Below, one piece after another: positions 8,945-15,917 of a stretch of DNA of 50,801 bases. The stretch's first letter is position 1. Each line of letters begins with the position of its first letter. Origin of the DNA: an uncultured Alphaproteobacteria bacterium (lineage in GTDB: Bacteria; Pseudomonadota; Alphaproteobacteria; Caulobacterales; Parvularculaceae); contig CADEDN010000022.1 in assembly GCA_902826095.1 (NCBI GenBank), forward strand, positions 1 to 50,801, given 5' to 3'. The position numbers and the translations under genes are program-made. The notes beneath the pieces were generated by a model, which had not been told where the DNA came from, ran no database searches, and was given only the letters and a program-made list of their open reading frames with translations.

Positions 8945-8959
8945 TTAACGGGCCGTTAC
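8945..8959. promoter_or_regulatory. Possible CtrA-binding site
   Basis: The sequence TTAACGGGCCGTTAC matches the alphaproteobacterial CtrA pattern TTAA-N7-TTAA with one mismatch in the second half. It lies about 110 bp upstream of the TipN-like start codon, a plausible promoter position for a cell-cycle-regulated polarity gene. This is motif inspection only; chance occurrence cannot be excluded. Confidence 0.35.
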
Positions 8960-9115
8960 CGCCTTCCGGCGCGTCCTCCCATCGTCGGCCGCGCTGTCGA
9001 TTTGATGAAAGACCGGCCTCGGCGGACGACGCCTCGCGCGCAAATCTTCAACATTTCGGCAGGCGTTGAGGCGCGAGATTGTCACCCATCTCTCCGGGTC
9101 GGACATGATCGGGAA

Positions 9116-9192
9116 TGGCGCGCCCGGAGAGACTCGAACTCCCGACATCCAGATTCGAAGTCTGGCACTCTATCCAGCTGAGCTACGGGCGC
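9116..9192 (-). tRNA. tRNA-Arg (anticodon TCG)
   Basis: A complete cloverleaf reads on the minus strand: acceptor GCGCCCG pairs with CGGGCGC, the D-arm contains AGCTCAGCTGGATAGAGT, the anticodon arm is CCAGA-CTTCGAA-TCTGG, and the T-arm contains GGGAGTTCGAGTCTCTC with the invariant TTCGA. The loop places TCG at positions 34-36, reading CGA arginine codons. The 3' CCA is encoded. The gene follows the membrane protein gene at 9236 by 43 bp on the same strand. No integrase or att duplication is visible beside it. Confidence 0.96.
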
Positions 9193-9235
9193 ATCCGCCT
9201 GATGATCTAGCAACTCTTCGAAAAGACCGCCAGCG

Positions 9236-10600
9236 TCATCGATCGAAGCGGCCTTTCCACAAGCCGATGTCTTCGGCGTATTTGCCGATCACCTCGTCCA
9301 GCTGCACGCCGACTTCAAGATTGTCATAGCCGAGCCAGTTCATCTGGTTCAGTTCTTCAAGGACGACCTTGCGCAGAATCTGCCAGATGCTGAGACCTGC
9401 GAAGACGATGTAGCCGACGCCGACCGCGGCGGCCGCAACGGGCGGCGGCGAATAGGTCGTCGCGGCGCTGATCGCGCCGAACACATAATAAAGCGCGAGC
9501 GGCGCGATCACGACGAACCAGATGAAAGCGCCGAAGACGTAATAGTTGAGATTTCGCCTGACCTGGAAATAGACATTGCGGACGAAGGCTTCGATGAAGA
9601 AGGGACGCAAGCCGAGCCATATCATGATCTTGTGCCATTTCTGGGCGTTCGCGGCGAGGACCTTGGCGTTGCGCTCATCGCCCTGAATGACGCGGCTCGT
9701 CTTGGCGCTTGATTCCCGGAACTGATTGGCGATGTGGCCGAGATATCGCGTCAGAAAATCGGAGAATTCCCGCATGTTCTGACGCTGACTGTTCCCATAA
9801 AACGCCTGCAGGAAAAAGGTCGCGAAGAAATAGAGCACGACAAGAATGATGATGCCGGCCGCGCCGCCGACATAGGGCGCTGTCCCCGGGGGCCCAAGCG
9901 TTTCCAGAAAAAACGGCGCGCCCCATCCGACCATCGTCAGCGCCGTCAAAAGGACGGCGAGCCATACGATCAATCGCCGCGCATTGGCGTTGATAACGCG
10001 GCGCAGCTGATCAAGCGCATAAAAGCATCGTCGGTCCGTATTGCGAAAAAGGCCGACCAGCACGGCTCCCTCTTCATCCTCATAAAAATTGTTTTCATCC
10101 GCGTGCAAACTGACGGGCCGGCTGAAAAAGGCGCGCGCATTGGCGAGGTAGGATTCGGCGATTTCATCGGAGAACGGTTCGGACAGAGCTTTTGGAATGA
10201 ATTCGCCGGGAATGCGCAGCCATTTGAAGACCTGGCCGTCTTTCTTGAGGATGCGCCGTTCGGCGCTGAAATCGTAAGTCGGGCGAGGATCAGTCCCAGC
10301 CGACTCAATATCGTTCGGCTGTTCAAGCGCCCACTCGATGGCGGTCAGATGCTCGCGATCACGAAGCCGTTGCGCGCCGGGCGTCGCGGCTCTGGCCGTT
10401 CTTGTCCGCGTGATTGACTTGACGCCGGCGCGCTTCGCGCCGCCGCGAATGACGCGCATGACCGGCCGCATCAGGCCGAACGCCGCGCGCCCGAGAAAGA
10501 CAAGGACGAGCATCGTCAACGCGCCTGCGAAGAAAATCGCCATTTGTTCGAGCAACAGGGCGGCCCCACCGCCGCTGACCGCGTCATTCGCGCCCATCAT
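9236..10600 (-). CDS. Multi-pass membrane protein of unknown function
   Basis: About 454 residues with five likely membrane segments: one near the N-terminus (MAIFFAGALTMLVLVFLG), then RLIVWLAVLLTALTMVGWG, a glycine/isoleucine-rich third segment, FGAFIWFVVIAPLALYYVFG and a fifth near the C-terminus. A cytoplasmic-looking region of about 150 residues separates the first two segments. I do not recognise a family or catalytic motif. Two adjacent ATGs (10600 and 10597) follow AGGGAGGGG; the second has the better spacing. The frame upstream to 10759 is not protein-like. It is followed by tRNA-Arg on the same strand. Confidence 0.8.
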   Translation of the reverse strand: MMGANDAVSGGGAALLLEQMAIFFAGALTMLVLVFLGRAAFGLMRPVMRVIRGGAKRAGVKSITRTRTARAATPGAQRLRDREHLTAIEWALEQPNDIESAGTDPRPTYDFSAERRILKKDGQVFKWLRIPGEFIPKALSEPFSDEIAESYLANARAFFSRPVSLHADENNFYEDEEGAVLVGLFRNTDRRCFYALDQLRRVINANARRLIVWLAVLLTALTMVGWGAPFFLETLGPPGTAPYVGGAAGIIILVVLYFFATFFLQAFYGNSQRQNMREFSDFLTRYLGHIANQFRESSAKTSRVIQGDERNAKVLAANAQKWHKIMIWLGLRPFFIEAFVRNVYFQVRRNLNYYVFGAFIWFVVIAPLALYYVFGAISAATTYSPPPVAAAAVGVGYIVFAGLSIWQILRKVVLEELNQMNWLGYDNLEVGVQLDEVIGKYAEDIGLWKGRFDR

Positions 10601-10709
10601 CCCCTCCCTTGACGTATTGTCCGTCAAACTTAAGGAGCAGCGCTGCGGGCGACAAGGCCGGGCGCCGGCGATGATTGCGAGCCGTACAGGGCGTCTGATA
10701 TCCCGCGGG

Positions 10710-11930
10710 TCACCCCGCCCAGGCGCGCCGTCTCTTGGCGAGCGCGCTCTGCCGTACATAGAGCCTTGCGAGCGGGCGCGAGGTGAGGCGCGCCGCGGCG
10801 ACGCCGAAGACGATGGCGAGCGCCGTCGTCATCAAGACGGCGTCGGCGTCGATAAGGGCGGGATTGCCGACAAGGGTCATCACGAACAGCGCCGAGGCGG
10901 CGCCCGGCGCGCCGCCGAACCAGGCGAGGAACATCTGGCTTTCCTTCGGCAGCATCGGCGTCTGCAAAATGGCGAGGCGCGGCCCGGCGCGCATCACAGT
11001 GACGGCGGCGAGCGCAAAGACGATCGCCAGCATATCCGCCTGAAGCAGACGCGGCGCCAAGATGGCGCCGAAGGCGAAATAGGCGAGGGGCGTGACGGCG
11101 CGATCGACATAGCGGCGGATCCTGAGGCGCGTCGTCGAGGCGGCGGATGTTTGCTCGCCCCATAAGAGTCCGACGGATGTCGCCGCGACGATCGGATCAC
11201 AGCCGAGCCCTGGTCCAAGAACGAACATGACGACGCCCGCGAGAATCGCAAATTGTCCGTCAAGCGCGCGCTGCTGCAAGCTGCGGCGGCGATACAACGC
11301 GCCGGCAAGCGAAGCGGCGAGCCCCGCGACGCCGCCATAGGCAAATCCTTTCAGCACCGCGAGACTTGCGGCCATCAACGGGCCGAGCGCTGGTTCCTCC
11401 GGCGTTGACACGGTCGCATTGGCGGCGAGGAGCGCGGCGAGCGGAATGCCGAGCGCGATAATCGCCGCGCTTTCATTGCGGACAGCCGCCTTGATGCCGG
11501 CGGGCGCCGGCGTGTCGATGACGGCGCGCCGGTCGAAGGCGGCGCCGTTCAGCATGAGCGCGCCGCCGACGAGCATCGCCGACGGGATCGACAAGGCCGG
11601 GAGCATGATGAAGGCGGCGAGCGAACAGGCGAAGAAATAGAGCGGCGCGCCGCCGCAGGTGAGGCGAAACGACGACGGGCACTGACGCGCGAGTTTCGAC
11701 ACGCGAAGCTGCGCGGCGGACGCAAAGCCGAGCATGGCAAGGCCTGCTTTCGCGGCGAAAGAGATGAAATCGGCCGGCGGCTCGGGGAGGTTGAAGAGGC
11801 CGAACAGCGCGGCGAGCGCGGCGCCGGCGACAATTGTCAGCGCGGGCGCGGCTGCGGCGCGACGCGCCAGGCGCGACGACGAAATCGCCGGAATCGCGGC
11901 TAATGCCGCAAGAAATGCAAGCCAACCCAT
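10710..11930 (-). CDS. Cation:proton antiporter family membrane protein
   Basis: A 406-residue, very hydrophobic protein with about twelve predicted membrane helices. Sequence such as AWFGGAPGAASALFVMTLVG near the C-terminus resembles the W-G-G-x-x-G-A motif of CPA1-type Na+/H+ exchangers. The likely role is monovalent cation/proton exchange at the inner membrane, but ion and direction cannot be read from sequence. The ATG at 11930 was chosen over an upstream TTG at 11993; both have weak ribosome-binding sites. It is divergent from the holin gene across a 246-bp region. Confidence 0.75.
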   Translation of the reverse strand: MGWLAFLAALAAIPAISSSRLARRAAAAPALTIVAGAALAALFGLFNLPEPPADFISFAAKAGLAMLGFASAAQLRVSKLARQCPSSFRLTCGGAPLYFFACSLAAFIMLPALSIPSAMLVGGALMLNGAAFDRRAVIDTPAPAGIKAAVRNESAAIIALGIPLAALLAANATVSTPEEPALGPLMAASLAVLKGFAYGGVAGLAASLAGALYRRRSLQQRALDGQFAILAGVVMFVLGPGLGCDPIVAATSVGLLWGEQTSAASTTRLRIRRYVDRAVTPLAYFAFGAILAPRLLQADMLAIVFALAAVTVMRAGPRLAILQTPMLPKESQMFLAWFGGAPGAASALFVMTLVGNPALIDADAVLMTTALAIVFGVAAARLTSRPLARLYVRQSALAKRRRAWAG

Positions 11931-12079
11931 GAACCCGCGCCGCAATGATTTCCGCCAGCCCGAAAATGCGCCCGGGGCCGACAGGCGAATCAACCTTGGA
12001 TTGATCCGTTGTTCCGCGCAAACTTTTTCAGGATAAAAATTCCGTAATGAATTCAGGGGCCTAGCTCAAACGGTCAAAG

Positions 12080-12111
12080 TTATCCCCATTTTATCCCCCA
12101 CTTTATCCCAC
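12080..12111. repeat. Three helically phased TTATCCC direct repeats (DnaA-box-like)
   Basis: TTATCCCCA (12080-12088), TTATCCCCC (12091-12099) and TTATCCCAC (12103-12111) start 11 and 12 bp apart, about one helical turn. Each differs from the DnaA box TTATCCACA by one to three bases. They lie in the divergent promoter region between the antiporter and holin genes, about 70 bp before the holin start. They could be a DnaA cluster or operator sites for another regulator. Confidence 0.5.
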
Positions 12112-12176
12112 ACCTTGGGACTGGCCTTATCATGCGCGTCAGGGTCGATTTTGACTGTTGCGTAAGGAGAAGGCCG

Positions 12177-12728
12177 ATGGCCGAAGACAAGGATCAAAAA
12201 CCGGGACGCGGGCGACTGAAAAAAGCCGTCGCCAAAACCGCGCCGAAAATCGCCGAACAGCTTGGCGGACCGCTCGCGGGCGCTGCGGTCGCGGCGATCG
12301 CGCGGGCGATCTTCGGCAAGGACGACGTGCCGGAAGACGTGCTTGCCGACGCCGTCGCCGGCGCCAGCGCCGAGCAGCTGATCGCGCTGAAGCGGGCGGA
12401 GAATGACTTCAAGATCGCAATCCGGAACGCGGCGCTTGAAGAGCGCCGGATCGATTCCGGCGACCGCGCAAGCGCGCGCGAGCGCCAGACGAGAATGCGC
12501 GACTGGACGCCGTCAATCCTCGGCGCACTGATCATCGGTGGTTTTTTTCTGACGCTCGCCGCGATGGTCGCGCGCAAATTGCCGCCGGGCGCCGAAACGG
12601 AATTCTCGATCATGCTCGGCGCGCTCGCGACAATGACGGCGGCGGTCGTCAATTATTTCTTTGGTTCGTCGGCTGGATCGCGCGAGAAGACGCTGCTGCT
12701 GACCGGCGTGAAAAAAGCGGAGGAGTGA
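12177..12728 (+). CDS. GTA-type 3TM holin-family protein
   Basis: The 183-residue protein has a glycine/alanine-rich hydrophobic stretch near the N-terminus (PLAGAAVAAIARAIFG), a charged middle helix, and two C-terminal membrane segments (SILGALIIGGFFLTLAAMVA and FSIMLGALATMTAAVVNYFF). This matches the three-transmembrane holin family named for gene-transfer-agent release. Holins open the inner membrane so that an endolysin can reach the wall. A clear AAGGAGA lies 6 bp before the ATG at 12177, so the open frame extending to 12132 is not used. No GTA capsid genes are in the window. Confidence 0.75.
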   Translation: MAEDKDQKPGRGRLKKAVAKTAPKIAEQLGGPLAGAAVAAIARAIFGKDDVPEDVLADAVAGASAEQLIALKRAENDFKIAIRNAALEERRIDSGDRASARERQTRMRDWTPSILGALIIGGFFLTLAAMVARKLPPGAETEFSIMLGALATMTAAVVNYFFGSSAGSREKTLLLTGVKKAEE

Positions 12729-12783
12729 GGGAGTGCCGACGCAAAGACCAGGCGCCATTCCAAAATCGCGCTTGCGCGCGATC

Positions 12784-12927
12784 TTGAATCCCGCGCGGCA
12801 AGAGGGCGCTCCGCCGTTGCGGGATCCCGCGTCTGCAGCGCATCGCTCCGCGCTGCGCCGCGCGCGGGATGACACAAGAAAATGCGTCATCCCCGACGAG
12901 CGAAGCGAACGCCGGAATCCCGTGGGA
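12784..12927. repeat. Second palindromic intergenic repeat cluster
   Basis: Two imperfect palindromes occupy the gap between the holin and thiO. The first (about 12816-12873) runs from GCGGGATCCCGCGTCTGCAGCGC to GCGCGGGATGACA; the second (about 12884-12927) begins CGTCATCCCCGACGAGCGAA and ends in GGAATCCCGTGGGA. The GGGATGACA end matches the cluster at the left edge of the window, so the two sites belong to one dispersed family. The first 26 codons of the longest thiO frame are read from this repeat and are not real coding. Confidence 0.65.
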
Positions 12928-12959
12928 TCGTCGCGCGCCGATTTTGGGGCGCGCATAAC

Positions 12960-14057
12960 GTGATCCGCTCAGACGTCCTCATCATCGGCGGCGGCGTCAT
13001 CGGGCTCATGTCGGGATGGCTGCTGGCGCGCGCCGGCGTCGCCGCGACCGTCATTGACAGCGGCATGCCGGCCGCGACCGACGCCGCCGCCGGCATGCTC
13101 GCGCCGTCATTTGAAGGATCGTTGCAACAGGGCGCGGCGCTCGCTGAATTCAGTCGAAAGAGCCTTGGGCGCTGGCCGGCGCTCGCGGCGGCGCTTTACG
13201 AGCGGAGCGGTGTCGATTGCGACTTTCAGAAAGGCGTCCTTTCCGTCGCGTTTGATGAGGGCGAAGCCGCCGCCTTCGAGAAAGACCATGATGGCGGCCT
13301 CCTGCTCAGGCGCGAGGAGGTCCTCGCGCTTGAGCCGGCGCTGTCACCGCGCGTCCTTGGCGGCCGCTTCGCCGCCGATGACGGACAGGTCGATCCGCGC
13401 CTTGTCCGCGTCGCGCTCGCACGTGCGCTTCTTAATGACGGCGGGCGCCTTTTGCGCGGGAAGAAAATTGTCGCCGTTCACGCCGGTGAAAATGGGCCGG
13501 CGCGCGTTTCGACCGAGGGCGGCGAGACCATCGAGGCGGGCCATGTCGTCATCGCAACCGGCGCAAGACTTGACGGGCTGACGCGCTTGCCGCCCGGAGC
13601 GGTCTTTCCAGTCAAAGGCGAAGCGCTGGCGCTCGGGCGCGTCGCCGGTTCGCCCATGCGCGTCGTCCGGACGGGGAGGGCTTATCTTTGTCCGAAGGCG
13701 GACGGACGCGTTGTCGTCGGCGCGACGGAAATCGAAGGCGACTGGTCGCTGACGACAGACGCCGCCCGCATCGATGCGTTGCGCAAAGGAGCCTGCGCCG
13801 CTTTTTCCGCCCTTTCGGCCGCGCCGGAGATCTCCCGCTGGGCGGGAATTCGCCCCTCGACGCGCGACGGCGCGCCGATCATCGGCGGCGCGGCTGAGGC
13901 CGAACGCGTGATTTTCGCGCTCGGCCATTATCGAAACGGCGTCCTCCTCGCGCCGGCGACGGCGGACGCCGTCGTCGGCGCCGTCACGGGCGAGGGCGCC
14001 GATCCCCTCATCGCCGCCTTTTCGGCGGCGCGGTTCAACGAGTTAGGAGTTTCTTGA
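12960..14057 (+). CDS. thiO: Glycine oxidase ThiO (FAD-dependent amine oxidase)
   Basis: A DAO-fold flavoprotein with an N-terminal FAD-binding motif (VLIIGGGVIGLMSGWLLARA) and the C-terminal pattern WAGIRPSTRDGAPIIGG. ThiO oxidises glycine to the iminoacetate used by ThiG for the thiazole ring of thiamine. The start is taken as GTG at 12960 because the upstream part of the frame lies in repeat DNA. The protein is 365 residues, normal for the family. The thiS-thiG pair lies 11 kb away, so the thiazole genes are split; other DAO-family amine oxidases remain possible. Confidence 0.8.
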   Translation: MIRSDVLIIGGGVIGLMSGWLLARAGVAATVIDSGMPAATDAAAGMLAPSFEGSLQQGAALAEFSRKSLGRWPALAAALYERSGVDCDFQKGVLSVAFDEGEAAAFEKDHDGGLLLRREEVLALEPALSPRVLGGRFAADDGQVDPRLVRVALARALLNDGGRLLRGKKIVAVHAGENGPARVSTEGGETIEAGHVVIATGARLDGLTRLPPGAVFPVKGEALALGRVAGSPMRVVRTGRAYLCPKADGRVVVGATEIEGDWSLTTDAARIDALRKGACAAFSALSAAPEISRWAGIRPSTRDGAPIIGGAAEAERVIFALGHYRNGVLLAPATADAVVGAVTGEGADPLIAAFSAARFNELGVS

Positions 14058-14096
14058 CCATGATTTGCGAGCGTTTTTGCGTATCGGAAGCGCACC

Positions 14097-14951
14097 ATGA
14101 CTGACGCCGTTTCATCCGCCGCAGCCGCAAGGGCTGCAGTCCCTGGCGCCCTCAAAAAGGCGTCGGAGGCGACCGGCGTCGGCTTTGATTATCTCTACCG
14201 CGTCGCCCTGAGGGAGAGTTCGCTTGATCCCGCCGCGAAGGCGAAAACGTCGAGCGCCGCCGGGCTCTTCCAGTTCATCGAACAGACCTGGCTGCAGGCG
14301 GTCAAGAAATACGGGCCGGCGCACGGCCTTGGCGCCGATGCGGCCGACATCGCCGTCGGTCCGAACGGCAAATACGCCGTCGCCGACGCGGCGCGGCGCG
14401 CGGACATTCTCAATCTCCGCTATGACGCGGAAATAGCGGCGGCGCTCGCGGGCGAACTTGCGCGCGAGAACAAGGCCGCGCTCGAAGGCGCGCTCGGACG
14501 CGCCGTCGACGCCGCCGAACTTTACGCCGCGCATTTTCTCGGCGCCGGCGGCGCGAAAAAACTGCTCTCCGCCGGCGCGCATGAAAGCGCTGCGGCGCTG
14601 TTGCCGGCGGCGGCCGCCGCGAACCGGCATGTCTTCTACGACGGCGCGCGCGCGCGAACGGTCGGCGAAGTCGTCGAGAGCTTTCAAGAAACGATCGGCG
14701 GCGCGAAGGAAGCGATCGCCGGGATCGGCGAGCGGATCGAAAAATCGCTGGCGCCGCTGTTGCGCGAAAGCGCCAGCGCCATTCTCGCGCCTTTCGAACG
14801 ACCCTTGCTTGAACGCACGGCGCTGGAGCAAAACGCTTATTCGCCGCAAACGCCGACGCCCGGATTTGACGTCAGAGGCTTGTCGCCGCTCGTTCTCGCG
14901 GTGCTCCAGGCGCTTGATCCGCGCGAGGCGTTCTCGCGCGAGCCTGAATAA
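14097..14951 (+). CDS. Lytic transglycosylase (SLT-domain) protein without signal peptide
   Basis: The N-terminal half is an SLT-type lysozyme-like domain: the catalytic Glu40 is in VALRESSLDP, followed by SSAAGLFQFIEQTWL and the later ELYAAHFLGAGGAKKLL. It would cut the MurNAc-GlcNAc bond of peptidoglycan to form anhydro-MurNAc ends. No signal peptide or lipobox is visible, so export by a non-Sec route or with a holin would be needed. The C-terminal third is variable. The stop codon abuts that of the convergent pentapeptide gene (TAATCA). Related proteins are common in alphaproteobacteria, so a dedicated link to the holin is only a hypothesis. Confidence 0.8.
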   Translation: MTDAVSSAAAARAAVPGALKKASEATGVGFDYLYRVALRESSLDPAAKAKTSSAAGLFQFIEQTWLQAVKKYGPAHGLGADAADIAVGPNGKYAVADAARRADILNLRYDAEIAAALAGELARENKAALEGALGRAVDAAELYAAHFLGAGGAKKLLSAGAHESAAALLPAAAAANRHVFYDGARARTVGEVVESFQETIGGAKEAIAGIGERIEKSLAPLLRESASAILAPFERPLLERTALEQNAYSPQTPTPGFDVRGLSPLVLAVLQALDPREAFSREPE

Positions 14952-15812
14952 TCAATCGCACGCGTTCAAGGACATCCCGTGCGGAAGTTTTGTGCTCGCG
15001 TCGCCGCAGGCGGCCGCAAGCTGCTCGGCGGCAAGACCCGACGCGCCGGAGAGATCGGCGCCCTGCAGCCGCGCGCCGGCGAAGTCGGCGCCGGCGAGAT
15101 CGGCGCCGGTAAAGACCGTGTCGCGAAGATCAGCGCCGCCGAACCGCGCGGCGCGAAGATCGGTGGTCGAGAAATCGGCGCCCGCCGCTTCGACTTCGAC
15201 AAACTGCGCGCCCGGCGCAAAAGCGCCGGCGATCTTCGCCCCGGCGAGGACGGCGCCCGAAAGGCTCGCATTGGTGAGATCGGCGCCGGTGAAATCGCCG
15301 CCCGAGAAATCCGCCGCGCGCATCGCTGCGGCTTTGAGGTCGGCGCCCGCGAAAACGACGCGCGGCAGCGCCGCCGCGTTGAAATTGGCGCCGGAGAGCC
15401 GGGCCTTGGAAAATTTCGCGTCGGCGCCGGTCGCGCCTTCGAAGGTCGCGCCGTCGAGCAGCGCGTTGGTGAACAGCGTCGCGTTGATCGTCGCGCCGGC
15501 AAAGACCGACTTGGCGGCGCGCGCATTGGCGTAGTCGGCGCCGGAAAGGTTGAGATTGGGCGTCGCGGCCGCGGAAGAGCCGTCCTCGCCTTTTCCCTTG
15601 ATGAGGCCGCTCAGTTCGGCGTCGACGCGATCGAACGCGTCGCCAATGCCGGGAGCGATGCGGTCGGCGCGGCGGAACGGCTCGGCCGCCGAGCGGATGA
15701 AATCGCCGACGGGATCGGCGGTCCGGCGCCCGGTCTTGCGGACGACAAGATCGGTGACGATGCCGAATATCGCCGCCATCAGCAGCATCATCAACAAAAT
15801 AAGGCGCAGCAT
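14952..15812 (-). CDS. Membrane-anchored pentapeptide-repeat protein
   Basis: An N-terminal membrane segment (residues 1-22) is followed by a short linker and about 190 residues of pentapeptide repeats with the A(D/N)LXX pattern (for example GADLAGADFAGARLQGADLS). Such repeats fold into a right-handed quadrilateral beta helix. Family members vary in role, including gyrase protection and structural functions, and nothing here fixes the role. Two terminal cysteines (AACGD, LNACD) could form a disulfide. It lies 105 bp downstream of nrdJ on the same strand. Confidence 0.88.
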   Translation of the reverse strand: MLRLILLMMLLMAAIFGIVTDLVVRKTGRRTADPVGDFIRSAAEPFRRADRIAPGIGDAFDRVDAELSGLIKGKGEDGSSAAATPNLNLSGADYANARAAKSVFAGATINATLFTNALLDGATFEGATGADAKFSKARLSGANFNAAALPRVVFAGADLKAAAMRAADFSGGDFTGADLTNASLSGAVLAGAKIAGAFAPGAQFVEVEAAGADFSTTDLRAARFGGADLRDTVFTGADLAGADFAGARLQGADLSGASGLAAEQLAAACGDASTKLPHGMSLNACD

Positions 15813-15917
15813 AGGCTAAAGTCCCGCGCCGGCGCGAAGGCGCCAGCGCCACATTATCGGCGGCGATGGACCAAGGATTGCTTAAGACTTGGTTCTCAAT
15901 TGATTAAATTCCGGCGG

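Noticed and set aside
9116-9192. tRNA-Arg as an integration site for an island
   Set aside because: No integrase, no duplicated tRNA 3' end and no change in gene character on either side.
9066-9329. Small plus-strand ORF with GAPGETRTPDIQIRSLAL
   Set aside because: This is the well-known spurious translation of the antisense of a tRNA gene.
12030-12131. TTATCCC cluster as a chromosomal origin
   Set aside because: Only three imperfect boxes, no long AT-rich unwinding region, and no dnaA, hemE or par genes nearby.
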